A stretch of DNA of 48,751 nt from an uncultured Mycoplasmatota bacterium (GTDB lineage Bacteria > Bacillota_I > Bacilli_A > RF39 > UBA660): NCBI GenBank assembly GCA_948466395.1, contig CAOKAG010000006.1, forward strand, positions 1 through 48,751, given 5' to 3'. Below are positions 19,633 through 28,996 of the stretch, one piece after another (within the stretch, counting starts at the first letter, position 1; each line of letters opens with the position of its first letter). The translations under genes were made by a program, and so were the position numbers. The notes beneath the pieces are model-generated. The model was not told where the DNA came from, ran no database searches, and was given only the letters and a program-made list of their open reading frames with translations.

Positions 19633-20445
19633 TTAATTAGAGGATTGCAACCTGTAATTCACAGGAGACAATCCTTTTAATTTTACTTTTATTCTATCAT
19701 AATTATAATAATTAATATAATCATTGATTGCTAAGATTAACTCATCTATGCTTTTATATTTATTTTCTTGATCATAAAACATTTCCGTTTTAAGTAGTCC
19801 AAAGAAATTTTCCATCATTCCATTATCCATACTATTTCCTTTTCTGGACATACTTTGTTTTATTCCTTTATTCTTTAATATTTGTTGATACGATTCGTGT
19901 TGATATTGCCAGCCTTGATCTGAATGAAATATTAGCCCTTCAAGATTATTGTTTTTATCAAATGCTTTATTAAGCATATCATGTACTTGTTCCAAATTAG
20001 GTGATTTAGAAGTATTATAAGATACCACTTCACCATTAAATCCATCTAATATTGGTGATAAATAGCATTTCTCTCCACGGAGATTAAATTCTGTGACATC
20101 TGTATACCATTTTTCATTTGGCTTTTCTACATTAAAATTTCTTTCGATTAGATTATCAGCTATTTTACCCACAGTTCCTTTATATGATGAATATTTTCTT
20201 TTGTTTCTTTTTAATGGTTTTAAGTCTAGTTTAACCATTATTCTATAAACTTTTTTATGGTTAACATTATATCCTTGGTTCTTAAGTTCTAATGTAATTC
20301 TACGATAACCGTATCTTTCTTTATTATTTATAAATATTTCTCTTATTTTATCTATAATTTCTTTATTTTTATCATCTTTATCTATTTTAGACAAAGTATA
20401 ATAATATACTGATTTTGCTAAGCCAGATATTTTTAGAAGAATCAT
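19633..20445 (-). CDS. IS3-family transposase OrfB (DDE integrase domain)
   Basis: ERYGYRRITLELKNQGYNVNHKKVYRIM; EKWYTDVTEF; LIFHSDQGWQYQ; ENFFGLLKTEMF. Confidence 0.93.
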   Translation of the reverse strand: MILLKISGLAKSVYYYTLSKIDKDDKNKEIIDKIREIFINNKERYGYRRITLELKNQGYNVNHKKVYRIMVKLDLKPLKRNKRKYSSYKGTVGKIADNLIERNFNVEKPNEKWYTDVTEFNLRGEKCYLSPILDGFNGEVVSYNTSKSPNLEQVHDMLNKAFDKNNNLEGLIFHSDQGWQYQHESYQQILKNKGIKQSMSRKGNSMDNGMMENFFGLLKTEMFYDQENKYKSIDELILAINDYINYYNYDRIKVKLKGLSPVNYRLQSSN

Positions 20446-20480
20446 TAATGGATATTTTAGCCGTAGTTCACTTACAACAT

Positions 20481-20987
20481 TTACTTTTTCTTCTGTTGTT
20501 GATTCTTCCTTGCTTGAACAACGGCTCTCAATTTTTTTGAATATTCTAGCTCCGCCTTTAAATATAGATTTTCTTCCTCTAATCTTTTGATTTTTTCTTT
20601 ATCTGTTTCGTTTTCTTTTTTCTTTGTTACTTTTGGCATAGTTGGACGTCCTCGCTTTCGTTCAACTATATTATAACCGTTTTCCTTATACTTTTTAATC
20701 CAATTTTGTAATATTCCTGCCCCAGACAATCCAATATCAATGGCAACAGCCCATATTGCCTCTCCATTTTTTAAAACTCTATTTATTGCTTCTTCCTTAT
20801 ATTGCTTTGGATATTTTTTATTTTTGGTTGTTCTAAGAATATCATATCCATGTTTATCTATTAAACTAACTATATAAGATATGTTACAATCTCTTATACT
20901 ATATTCTCTTGCAAGAGAATACCTAGATTGTCCTTGTTTTTTCTTTTTATAAATATTTATTTTATCTTCATAACTTAATTTACTCAT
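20481..20987 (-). CDS. IS3-family transposase OrfA (HTH plus leucine zipper)
   Basis: HTH repeats, KENETDKEKIKRLEEENLYLKAELEYSKKLRAVVQARK; probable -1 frameshift at AAG AAA AAG TAA into orfB. Confidence 0.9.
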   Translation of the reverse strand: MSKLSYEDKINIYKKKKQGQSRYSLAREYSIRDCNISYIVSLIDKHGYDILRTTKNKKYPKQYKEEAINRVLKNGEAIWAVAIDIGLSGAGILQNWIKKYKENGYNIVERKRGRPTMPKVTKKKENETDKEKIKRLEEENLYLKAELEYSKKLRAVVQARKNQQQKKK

Positions 20988-21028
20988 ATAAAAACCTCGT
21001 TTCTTATGTCCAAGAAACGGGGTTCATA

Positions 21029-24000
21029 TCATTTCGTCTTATTCTTTACAATAAATTTATCAAAAGCGGCTAGAACGGCTGGTAAAACAACTAAAATTAA
21101 AATCGTTGAACAAAGGGTTCCTTCAGATAAAGTTTTACAAATTTTTGCAGCAATGGCTGAAGCAAAATAGCCAACAATGAGTGTGACAATTATAAGAATA
21201 GAGGCAGAAGTTAAAATCGTATGAATCGATTGATTATAAGCACGAATTAAAGCTTTTTTACGATCCAAACTTTTACGAGATTCTAAATAATAAGAAGTAT
21301 ACAAAATGGCATAATCAATCGTCGCTCCCATTAAAATACTTTGAACAATAAGTAAAGCTATGAAATAAACACTTCCACCCATTAGTGATAAAATACCCAT
21401 TGTGACATACACAGCACATTGAATTAAAAGAACCAATACAATAGGAATAATCAAAGACTTAAAGGTAAACGCTACCACTATAAAAATAAAGAGCATTGTT
21501 AAAATCGTAATCAAAGCTAGCTCACTTTGAAACGATTCACTCATTTCTAAAGCCATAGGAGAATTTCCGATCACATAAATTTCTTCATGATTTAAATTTT
21601 CTTTGATCTGCTTTATAAAATTAAAAGTTTCTTCGGATTCTTCAGGATAAGTCGTATTCAGAATCATTCTTGAATAAGTCTCTCCAACCAATAACGCTTT
21701 CGCATCGGTCACTTGCTCATGAGCATGAAATACTTTCTCTTTTAACTCATTTGTTATAAAAGATTTAAAACGTTGATCATTTAAAAGATCATTTTTTAAG
21801 AATGAGACAAAAGAAAAGACAGTCATTTTCCAAGATTCATTATAATAATTCTCACTACCATAATACATATAAATTAAAGCCATTTTATTTTCATCTAAAC
21901 CATTAGAAAAGTGACTTAAATTTTTCGTTAATTCATGGCTGGTAAATTTCTTATTTTTTAAGGATGCCTCCATGATTTCTTTCACATCTTTTAACTTAGA
22001 TTTTGTATCTTTATTGATAAAAGAAGAGTAAGAGTTATGATGAGCAACATCAGTAAGTAAAAAATCGACCATATTCGATAAAGAAACTTTCACTTCCTTT
22101 GATTTAGAAGAATAAAGCGCATAAAGTAAACGAATCGTTTCTTCATCCATTCCAAAAAGACGACTAAGCTCTTTTGCACGATAAGAAGTGTCATTTAAAA
22201 CAGAAGCACAAACTTTACTTAACAAGTCTAACTTTTCTACATTTTTCTTATCTAAGCCAATAACCTCTTTATTTTGAAGGACAAACGATACAAAATTTAC
22301 AGGTGTCATCGTATAAGAATCCATCTTCCCTTGTACATAATCTGTAAGCGTATAAATTTGCATCACTTGTTCTTTTTTCATTCCAAAAAGCATAGCCATG
22401 CGACTGGCTTTATAAGTTGGATTTTGATTCAAAGCGTCTTCCATCACTTTTTTAACTAAAGATAAACTTTGGACTTGAGCATCAGACAAATAAGCATTTA
22501 AATAGTTTAAAGTTAAAGTAATAAACTCTAAAGGAGAAAGTAAGGTTGTATCAGGTAAGCTTAAAGCTTTATAAACTTGACTCACTAAAGGCTCACCAAA
22601 AAACGATTCTAAAACAGTCTTAGGAACGTTTGTTGTATTAATATTCCCTTCATTTTGACTAAATGCTTTAAGACTTTCTAAAAGACTGGTATCCACACCA
22701 TTTAAATAAGTTGTATTCTTTTTTAAAAACAACACATCCTCGATAAACTGCGCAATTGAAATCGATTTATTTGTCTCTTCTCCACTATATTTTAATAGAA
22801 ATAATTGTTTAATTTGACTTTCATCCATTCCAAAAAGTTGAGCAAGTACACTCGAATGACTTTCTTTTTTTAAGACATTTTTATCTAAAAAAGGTTTCAA
22901 CAGTTTGATTTGTTCTTGCGTAGCTTTATTAACATGGCTCGCATAGCTTGAATTTGTTAAAACGTCCTTATTTAAAAAGTTTATGAATGTTGAGATGGTC
23001 ATTTTATTATTTATTGTTTTAGACGAATAGAAAACAAATAAATCGTTCACAGTACGCTCATCAAGTCCTAAAATAGTCGCCATTTCTTTAACGCTTCTCT
23101 TTTTATTTATTTCCTTTTCTGTCGTAAAATTTTTTAATAATTTCAAGTTTTTCTTAATCGAAGCATCTATTTTATCTTTAAAAACCTCATTCGTTAAAAT
23201 ATCTTTCTCAATAAAATTTATAAATTCTTCATAAGACAGCTTAATTTCCCTTTTATTAAAGTAATCAAAATAAACCATTTTAAGTATTTCATCTGGAATA
23301 GAAACATCCGTTCCTAAATCACTCATCTTCTTGGTTAATTCTTGGCTTGTTAACTCTTCATTTAATGTATTTCCATAACAAAGAATAGTGTTTAAGGCTT
23401 CCGTTTTATTTAAACTACGACAGAAAGAAGCCACTTGTTCTTCTAATTCATTTTTATACACCACAGCAATTTGATTAGTTTCTGGAAACACAGAAGCGAT
23501 TTTATCATCCTCACTACTGGTATAAGCAATCAAAAGATTACCCTTTAAAAAATAACTTCCAATAAATAAAGCAATGAGTAAAATCGGCGCCACATAACGA
23601 ATCTTATTTGCAAACTTTCCTAATAAATCTAATTTAAGAGGTAAAACTTTTTTCCTAGTTTTCCCTATCAAAGAATCAAACATTAAAATTAAACTTGGTA
23701 AGCAAAAGAAAATACTAATTAAACTAAATAGAACCCCCTTAGCTAAAACAAAACCGAGATCTCGTCCAATGGTAAAACTCATAAATACTAAAGCAAGCAT
23801 ACCGACAATGGTTGTAATCGAACTACTAGAAATGGATGAGAAAGAAGCATACAAAGCCTTTTTCATCGCTTTTACTTTATTTTTTTCGTTTTCTTTTTCT
23901 TGACTATAACGATTCATAAGCATAATTGAGTAATCCATAGACAAAGCCATTTGCAAGATAGCAACGATAGAATCCGTTATATTTGAAACACTCGGAAAGA

Positions 24001-24601
24001 TTATATTCGTTCCTTTATTTAAAAAAACAGCCAAACCAATAGTAAACAAAAATAAGAAAGGTTCAAGATAAGATTCACACATAATAATTAAAATAACCAT
24101 CGCACAACCTATCGCTAACGCAATAATCCAAGTTTGTAAAACGGGGCCATTACGCTCATAAATAGTTCCATTCATATAAAGTGTGTAATCTTCATAATTG
24201 GTCTTGATCGTTTCATATACGTTTTTAGCAAGTTTCGAATCCTCTGTATCAGCAATGGTCATTTCGTAATAAGTAAAATTCTCTTTATTATATTTTTCTG
24301 TATGATCATAACTAACACTCTCTACCCCTGTAATAGACTTCAAATTTTCTAAAATAGAGTTTTTTTCTTCCTCATTTAAACCTTCAAACATGAGATTTAA
24401 AGAACTTGAGTTTTCACCATCAAATTCTCTTTCCATTCTCTCCATCCCTTGTCTAGTTTCTGAAGATGAGGGTAAATATTCTGAAAGTTCATAATTCAGT
24501 TTTACTTTTTGCATAGTATAAATAGATAAACCGGTTAACACTAAAAATAAAACTAAAATAACATTTCTTTTATCAACAATAAAATCGGTTAATTTTTTCA
24601 T
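21029..24601 (-). CDS. MMPL/RND-superfamily membrane transporter with large repeat-containing extracytoplasmic insertion
   Basis: TM blocks at both ends; ALSMDYSIMLMNRYSQEKEN and MGATIDYAILYTSYYLESRKS motifs; start MKKLTDFIVDKRN at 24601 behind GGGGAGG. Confidence 0.9.
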   Translation of the reverse strand: MKKLTDFIVDKRNVILVLFLVLTGLSIYTMQKVKLNYELSEYLPSSSETRQGMERMEREFDGENSSSLNLMFEGLNEEEKNSILENLKSITGVESVSYDHTEKYNKENFTYYEMTIADTEDSKLAKNVYETIKTNYEDYTLYMNGTIYERNGPVLQTWIIALAIGCAMVILIIMCESYLEPFLFLFTIGLAVFLNKGTNIIFPSVSNITDSIVAILQMALSMDYSIMLMNRYSQEKENEKNKVKAMKKALYASFSSISSSSITTIVGMLALVFMSFTIGRDLGFVLAKGVLFSLISIFFCLPSLILMFDSLIGKTRKKVLPLKLDLLGKFANKIRYVAPILLIALFIGSYFLKGNLLIAYTSSEDDKIASVFPETNQIAVVYKNELEEQVASFCRSLNKTEALNTILCYGNTLNEELTSQELTKKMSDLGTDVSIPDEILKMVYFDYFNKREIKLSYEEFINFIEKDILTNEVFKDKIDASIKKNLKLLKNFTTEKEINKKRSVKEMATILGLDERTVNDLFVFYSSKTINNKMTISTFINFLNKDVLTNSSYASHVNKATQEQIKLLKPFLDKNVLKKESHSSVLAQLFGMDESQIKQLFLLKYSGEETNKSISIAQFIEDVLFLKKNTTYLNGVDTSLLESLKAFSQNEGNINTTNVPKTVLESFFGEPLVSQVYKALSLPDTTLLSPLEFITLTLNYLNAYLSDAQVQSLSLVKKVMEDALNQNPTYKASRMAMLFGMKKEQVMQIYTLTDYVQGKMDSYTMTPVNFVSFVLQNKEVIGLDKKNVEKLDLLSKVCASVLNDTSYRAKELSRLFGMDEETIRLLYALYSSKSKEVKVSLSNMVDFLLTDVAHHNSYSSFINKDTKSKLKDVKEIMEASLKNKKFTSHELTKNLSHFSNGLDENKMALIYMYYGSENYYNESWKMTVFSFVSFLKNDLLNDQRFKSFITNELKEKVFHAHEQVTDAKALLVGETYSRMILNTTYPEESEETFNFIKQIKENLNHEEIYVIGNSPMALEMSESFQSELALITILTMLFIFIVVAFTFKSLIIPIVLVLLIQCAVYVTMGILSLMGGSVYFIALLIVQSILMGATIDYAILYTSYYLESRKSLDRKKALIRAYNQSIHTILTSASILIIVTLIVGYFASAIAAKICKTLSEGTLCSTILILVVLPAVLAAFDKFIVKNKTK
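21700..23330 (-). repeat. About seven degenerate tandem repeats (70-85 aa) inside the MMPL transporter
   Basis: Recurring L-x-x-LFGMDExxIxxLYxLYSSK...S/T-xxxFVxFLxxDVL...L-K units in the translated protein. Confidence 0.75.
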
Positions 24602-24704
24602 TTTTTTTCCTCCCCTAAATATATAGATTTTTTGCTTGCTTTTATAACAAACATTAAAAATTATAATCCAATTTCTCCAAAAAGAAAGAACAAAATAATT
24701 GATA

Positions 24705-24729
24705 GTGTCGAAATTTAGACACATGTCAA
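24705..24729 (-). promoter_or_regulatory. TTGACA -35 with 18-bp operator-like inverted repeat GTGTC-N8-GACAC immediately downstream
   Basis: Minus strand TTGACATGTGTCTAAATTTCGACACTATC in the divergent TetR/MMPL intergenic region. Confidence 0.55.
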
Positions 24730-24787
24730 TTTTTTGTTTACTTTTTTTTATCAAAATGAGATAATATTTTCAGAAATGAGGGATAAA

Positions 24788-25333
24788 ATGAAAGTCCAGA
24801 ATAAAAATCATTCATCATTAAAAACTAAAATGAAAATTCAAGAAAGTTTTGCCATGCTTCTTCAAGAGAAAAATGAAATAAAAAACATTAGTGTAACTGA
24901 ACTTTCTAAACAAGCCGACATTACCCGTTCCACATTTTATACCCACTATAGTAGCATTTATGATGTCGCAAAAGAATTAGAAGAAGAAGCTTTAGAAAAA
25001 TTAAACGAGATAAAAAGTAAACATGCTATAGAAGATATAGATTATTATTTTGATCATATTTTTAATTATTTAAAAGAAAATGAACACATCTACACTATGA
25101 TGTTAAAAAGCAATGCCCCTCTTTTATTTGTTTCTAAACTAGAAAAAAGCATCAATAAAAAATTATACGATGCTTTAAAAAATAAACCCATTGCCAACTT
25201 AAATTTAAATATTACATTTTTTACAAATGGTTGCATTAATTTAATTATCAAATACTTCCGTAAGGAAATAAAAAACAGTTTAGAAGAAATAGACGACTAC
25301 ATTAAACATCTTTTTAAAACCTTCTTTATTTAA
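24788..25333 (+). CDS. TetR/AcrR family transcriptional regulator
   Basis: IQESFAMLLQEKNEIKNISVTELSKQADITRSTFYTHYSSIYDVAKELEEE; ATG at 24788. Confidence 0.87.
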   Translation: MKVQNKNHSSLKTKMKIQESFAMLLQEKNEIKNISVTELSKQADITRSTFYTHYSSIYDVAKELEEEALEKLNEIKSKHAIEDIDYYFDHIFNYLKENEHIYTMMLKSNAPLLFVSKLEKSINKKLYDALKNKPIANLNLNITFFTNGCINLIIKYFRKEIKNSLEEIDDYIKHLFKTFFI

Positions 25334-25342
25334 AATAAAAAA

Positions 25343-25663
25343 TTACATTAAATTTAAAAAATGACCTACAACACCAATAATACTGCCTAATATAAGAGAC
25401 ATGATTGTCATAGCGACTGGACTCTTTTTATCTTCTTTTGAAACTAAAATAATCACAGGAATGGCTATAAGAAGAGCAACAATGCCTCCTTTTAACCACC
25501 ATAATTGATTAAACCACTGGATTTCAAAGATAATGAAAGGAACGATGACATAGTAAACAAATGCGGAAAGACAAGAATATTTATCTACTTTCATTTTAAT
25601 CATAGGCAAAACATCTATCACTCCCGCAACCATTCCAATCAATAACGTTAATAAGAACTGCAT
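25343..25663 (-). CDS. Small hydrophobic membrane protein, unknown function
   Basis: 106 aa, three predicted TM stretches. Confidence 0.7.
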   Translation of the reverse strand: MQFLLTLLIGMVAGVIDVLPMIKMKVDKYSCLSAFVYYVIVPFIIFEIQWFNQLWWLKGGIVALLIAIPVIILVSKEDKKSPVAMTIMSLILGSIIGVVGHFLNLM

Positions 25664-25753
25664 TTTTCTCCACCTCTTTTCTAATTTTTATATAGATTTA
25701 ACTATACCATAAAAAAAGCAAATTTTCTATTACTTAGATTTGCTTTATGAATT

Positions 25754-26485
25754 TTATTTTAAAATGGATACTAATAAATCAGTTAGTTCTTGTTCAGTAA
25801 TATTTGTAGTTTCAATATCAAAGTTAATTCCTTGATAATTAAACTCTGTAAAAAACAATTCATTATATTTGAAAATTTTTAACTCGATATTATTTATTTC
25901 AGATATTTTGCTTCCTTCTAAAGAAAAATAATAATCTCGAATAGGCTTATTTTCTTTAGAGAACGACACGTTGATATCTCTGTCATTTTTTTGATTTCTA
26001 TAATTAAATACATAACTTTGTAATACACTATATTCATTGCTTTCTCTATCTGGTTTAATATATATTTCATGAGCTTCTTGATAATCAAAATCATTTGGTA
26101 TTTTTACTTCAGCAATTTCTTTAAAATAGAGAATGTTTTCAATGTGAGTTATTTTTACATCAGCATCAATACTTAGTACCCCTTGAGTCATTTTACTTAT
26201 GTCATTGATATAGAGATGAACATTATCTTTTGCTTCAATGTCTGGTTGATAAACATTCGTTTTGAATTCTTTATTAGTATTAAAAAACACAATACCACTT
26301 ATAAGGCTTATTAAACAAATTGGAACCAAAACCCCTTTCCATAGATTACTTTTCTTTTTCATTTTTTCTTCTCCTTTTTTGATTTGATTCATGATTTCGT
26401 CATAATATTCTTTGAAATTGATATCTTGTTCAATTGCACACTTTAACCTTTCTTTATTACTCATTCTAGTGACCTCCATTTCCAA
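25754..26485 (-). CDS. Putative anti-sigma factor-like single-TM protein
   Basis: Overlaps the ECF sigma gene by 20 bp; cytoplasmic N-term, one TM (GVLVPICLISLISGIVFF), extracytoplasmic domain. Confidence 0.6.
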   Translation of the reverse strand: MEMEVTRMSNKERLKCAIEQDINFKEYYDEIMNQIKKGEEKMKKKSNLWKGVLVPICLISLISGIVFFNTNKEFKTNVYQPDIEAKDNVHLYINDISKMTQGVLSIDADVKITHIENILYFKEIAEVKIPNDFDYQEAHEIYIKPDRESNEYSVLQSYVFNYRNQKNDRDINVSFSKENKPIRDYYFSLEGSKISEINNIELKIFKYNELFFTEFNYQGINFDIETTNITEQELTDLLVSILK

Positions 26486-27017
26486 AATGCACTTGTAATT
26501 CGTGAAGGGTTCTATAAATTAAATGTTTTACGTAAGAGTCACTTCTTTGTAACTCTTCAGAAATTTCTCTAATGCTTAATTCCAACTTATAGTATAAATA
26601 AAACACTTTTGGAATATCTTGATTCTTTTTATTCTTAATAAATTGCCAAATAGCATTCCAATTCTCTTTCTTAATAATAAGAGCATTGATATTCATTGCA
26701 TCTTCTATTGTGTCAATTATTTCTATTTCTTTATCATTAGTTTCAAATAAAGAAATGGTTTTTAGTTTTTGTATTAGAGTATAATGTTTTTTAATTTTAT
26801 TATTTGCTATTCCTATAAGATAACTTTTAATATTAACGGTTGATATTTCCTTTTTATTTAAAAGATTCCACAATTCTAAATAGATCTCTTGCATAATATC
26901 ATGCGTATCATTAATATTATGACATTTAATAATGACATATTTAGACAAATCTAAATACGTTTTATCATAAATCTCATTAAACTTATATAGGTTTAGTTGA
27001 CTAGCCATTTTTATCAC
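26466..27017 (-). CDS. RNA polymerase sigma-70 family (ECF) factor
   Basis: DTHDIMQEIYLELWNLL region 2; LELSIREISEELQRSDSYVKHLIYRTLHELQ region 4. Confidence 0.85.
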   Translation of the reverse strand: MIKMASQLNLYKFNEIYDKTYLDLSKYVIIKCHNINDTHDIMQEIYLELWNLLNKKEISTVNIKSYLIGIANNKIKKHYTLIQKLKTISLFETNDKEIEIIDTIEDAMNINALIIKKENWNAIWQFIKNKKNQDIPKVFYLYYKLELSIREISEELQRSDSYVKHLIYRTLHELQVHFGNGGH

Positions 27018-27268
27018 CTACACTATAATAATCCTTATTTTTCACAAAAAAGTTCCAAAATAATAGAAAAAAGCAAATTTTATGTAAATCTGCTGGATTA
27101 TTTTAAAATAATAGAAACTTCCCTTTTATTTTTTAATAGATAAGTACCAGATATATTTAAAAAGAATCTAATGAATATATAAAACACACAAGAAGTCTAT
27201 CAAATAAAATAAACCACTAAAAACTTCATTGAAAAAGCTCATTACTTATTTTATAATAAACTTCTGAA

Positions 27269-28048
27269 GTGATAAATATGCCAAAAATAAATTTAATAGA
27301 TACGCATGCGCATTTTAATACTCTCTTGATGCCTAATTTAGAAGAACAACTACAACTAGCAAAGAAAAATGAAGATGTATCGAAGATTATAAATGTTGGT
27401 CTTAATCCTAAAACAAGTCAAGACGCTCTTAATATTAGTTTAAAATATTCTAATTTTTATGCTACTTTAGGAGTTCATCCTTTATATGATGGTCAAATAG
27501 AAACTTTAGAAAAAATTTATACCACTTACAATCATAAAAAAATAGTAGCGATTGGAGAAACAGGTATTGACACCCAAGGCGATATAAAAGTTCAAATAAA
27601 GAATTTTATAAAAAGTATTGAACTAGCCAATCAATTAAAATTACCTGTTATTATTCATGCCCACACAACCAAAAATGCTTCTATTTATGCAAGTAGACTT
27701 TGCCTTGAAATAATGAAAAAACACAAACCACATTATGGATTTGTATTTCATTATTTTCAACCTGATTTAGAAATTTTACCAGAAATCAATAATTTAGAAG
27801 GCTACATTTCGGTTGGGGCTAACATTACCAAGCCGAACGCAAAAAAATCTTTAGAAGTCGTCAAAACGATGCCTTTAGAAAAGTTACTCATTGAAACAGA
27901 TTATCCTTTTTTAACCAAAGAACCGAATAATACAGGAAAAGAAACTTTCCAAAAAATTTGTGAACTCACAAATATGCCAAAAAAAGTTCTTATGAAAACA
28001 CTTAATCAAAATGCAACCACTTTATTTCAAAATCTAAAAAACAAATGA
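27269..28048 (+). CDS. TatD family hydrolase/DNase
   Basis: LIDTHAHFNTL, ATLGVHP, IGETGID, VIIHAH, LIETDYPFL. Confidence 0.92.
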   Translation: MINMPKINLIDTHAHFNTLLMPNLEEQLQLAKKNEDVSKIINVGLNPKTSQDALNISLKYSNFYATLGVHPLYDGQIETLEKIYTTYNHKKIVAIGETGIDTQGDIKVQIKNFIKSIELANQLKLPVIIHAHTTKNASIYASRLCLEIMKKHKPHYGFVFHYFQPDLEILPEINNLEGYISVGANITKPNAKKSLEVVKTMPLEKLLIETDYPFLTKEPNNTGKETFQKICELTNMPKKVLMKTLNQNATTLFQNLKNK

Positions 28049-28055
28049 TACTTCT

Positions 28056-28499
28056 TTAAGAAAGTAAAGTCCCTGCTTCAAAAGAGCATTTAAGATAATC
28101 TGGATTGCTATAATAGACATTGGAATTAAAATTAGAAATTTCTTCACATATAAATGAATTAAAGACTAGACGAATACATTCCACCATCTTTTTATCTTCC
28201 ATTACATCTAAAATTAATCTTTGATAAACTTTGCCAATCGACAAATAAGTAGGAACCTTATATTTACAAGTCGTTATATTATCAAAATCACCTTTTTTTA
28301 TTTTGTATTTTTCAATCCATTCGTCACTTACTTGATCAAACGATAAACAGTGGTTTACACTAGCCGCCTTTAATTCATGCTCTATATCACTATCGCTCAT
28401 ATAGTTTACAATATCTTTAATTTTATTACGGGTTTTTCTCGCAATAAATTCAAACATAGAACAAACATAGAATAAATCATTTTTATAATCTTTAATCAT
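28056..28499 (-). CDS. Hypothetical protein paired with DUF3990-like gene (putative partner/antitoxin, DUF3791-like?)
   Basis: ATGA-type overlap with the upstream DUF3990-like ORF. Confidence 0.5.
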   Translation of the reverse strand: MIKDYKNDLFYVCSMFEFIARKTRNKIKDIVNYMSDSDIEHELKAASVNHCLSFDQVSDEWIEKYKIKKGDFDNITTCKYKVPTYLSIGKVYQRLILDVMEDKKMVECIRLVFNSFICEEISNFNSNVYYSNPDYLKCSFEAGTLLS

Positions 28500-28992
28500 C
28501 TATGTTTTCACTCCTTTCGAAGTGTAAACAATTTAAAGCTTCTTTTGTATGAAAACTAATTTGATGCGTTGGCGATTTAAATTTTGCATATTCCCAAAAA
28601 ACTTCTCTGCTAATATCTCCATTTAAAAAATCATTGACAAAATTCCAAATCGTATCATCTGCCATAGGACCTTCTACAATATCATATTCATGATGACCAC
28701 CACTTCTACACATTGCTATAAAGTCTAACCATTCATTAGACATATTTTCAAATTTCTTTACGTTAAGATTACAATTTTCATTATAGGAGTAGACATTAAT
28801 AATCCCCTCTTTATGTTTCCGAAAAGCCCAACGCCTAGCTTGTTCTTTATTTTTTGTACAATAAAATCCCCATGAAAAATCTTTTGTATACTTTGTAAAA
28901 AATATCTGTGGTTGTTCTACTTTTTCACCACTTCCATGGTAGACTTCAATTTTATTTTGATTTTTACTTTTTTTATCATTGTTTTCCATCAT
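28492..28992 (-). CDS. DUF3990-like protein (putative ADP-ribosyltransferase-fold)
   Basis: EVYHGSGEKVEQPQIFFTKYTKDFSWGFYCTKNKEQARRWAFRK. Confidence 0.7.
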   Translation of the reverse strand: MMENNDKKSKNQNKIEVYHGSGEKVEQPQIFFTKYTKDFSWGFYCTKNKEQARRWAFRKHKEGIINVYSYNENCNLNVKKFENMSNEWLDFIAMCRSGGHHEYDIVEGPMADDTIWNFVNDFLNGDISREVFWEYAKFKSPTHQISFHTKEALNCLHFERSENIDD

Positions 28993-28996
28993 ACAG

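Larger units (their letters stand above)
19594..21031 (-). mobile_element. IS3-family (IS150-group-like) insertion sequence, complete
   Basis: orfA + orfB; 25-bp imperfect IRs (TGAACTGAACCCCAAAAGTTGGACA / TGATATGAACCCCGTTTCTTGGACA); 3-bp TSD TTT. Confidence 0.9.
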
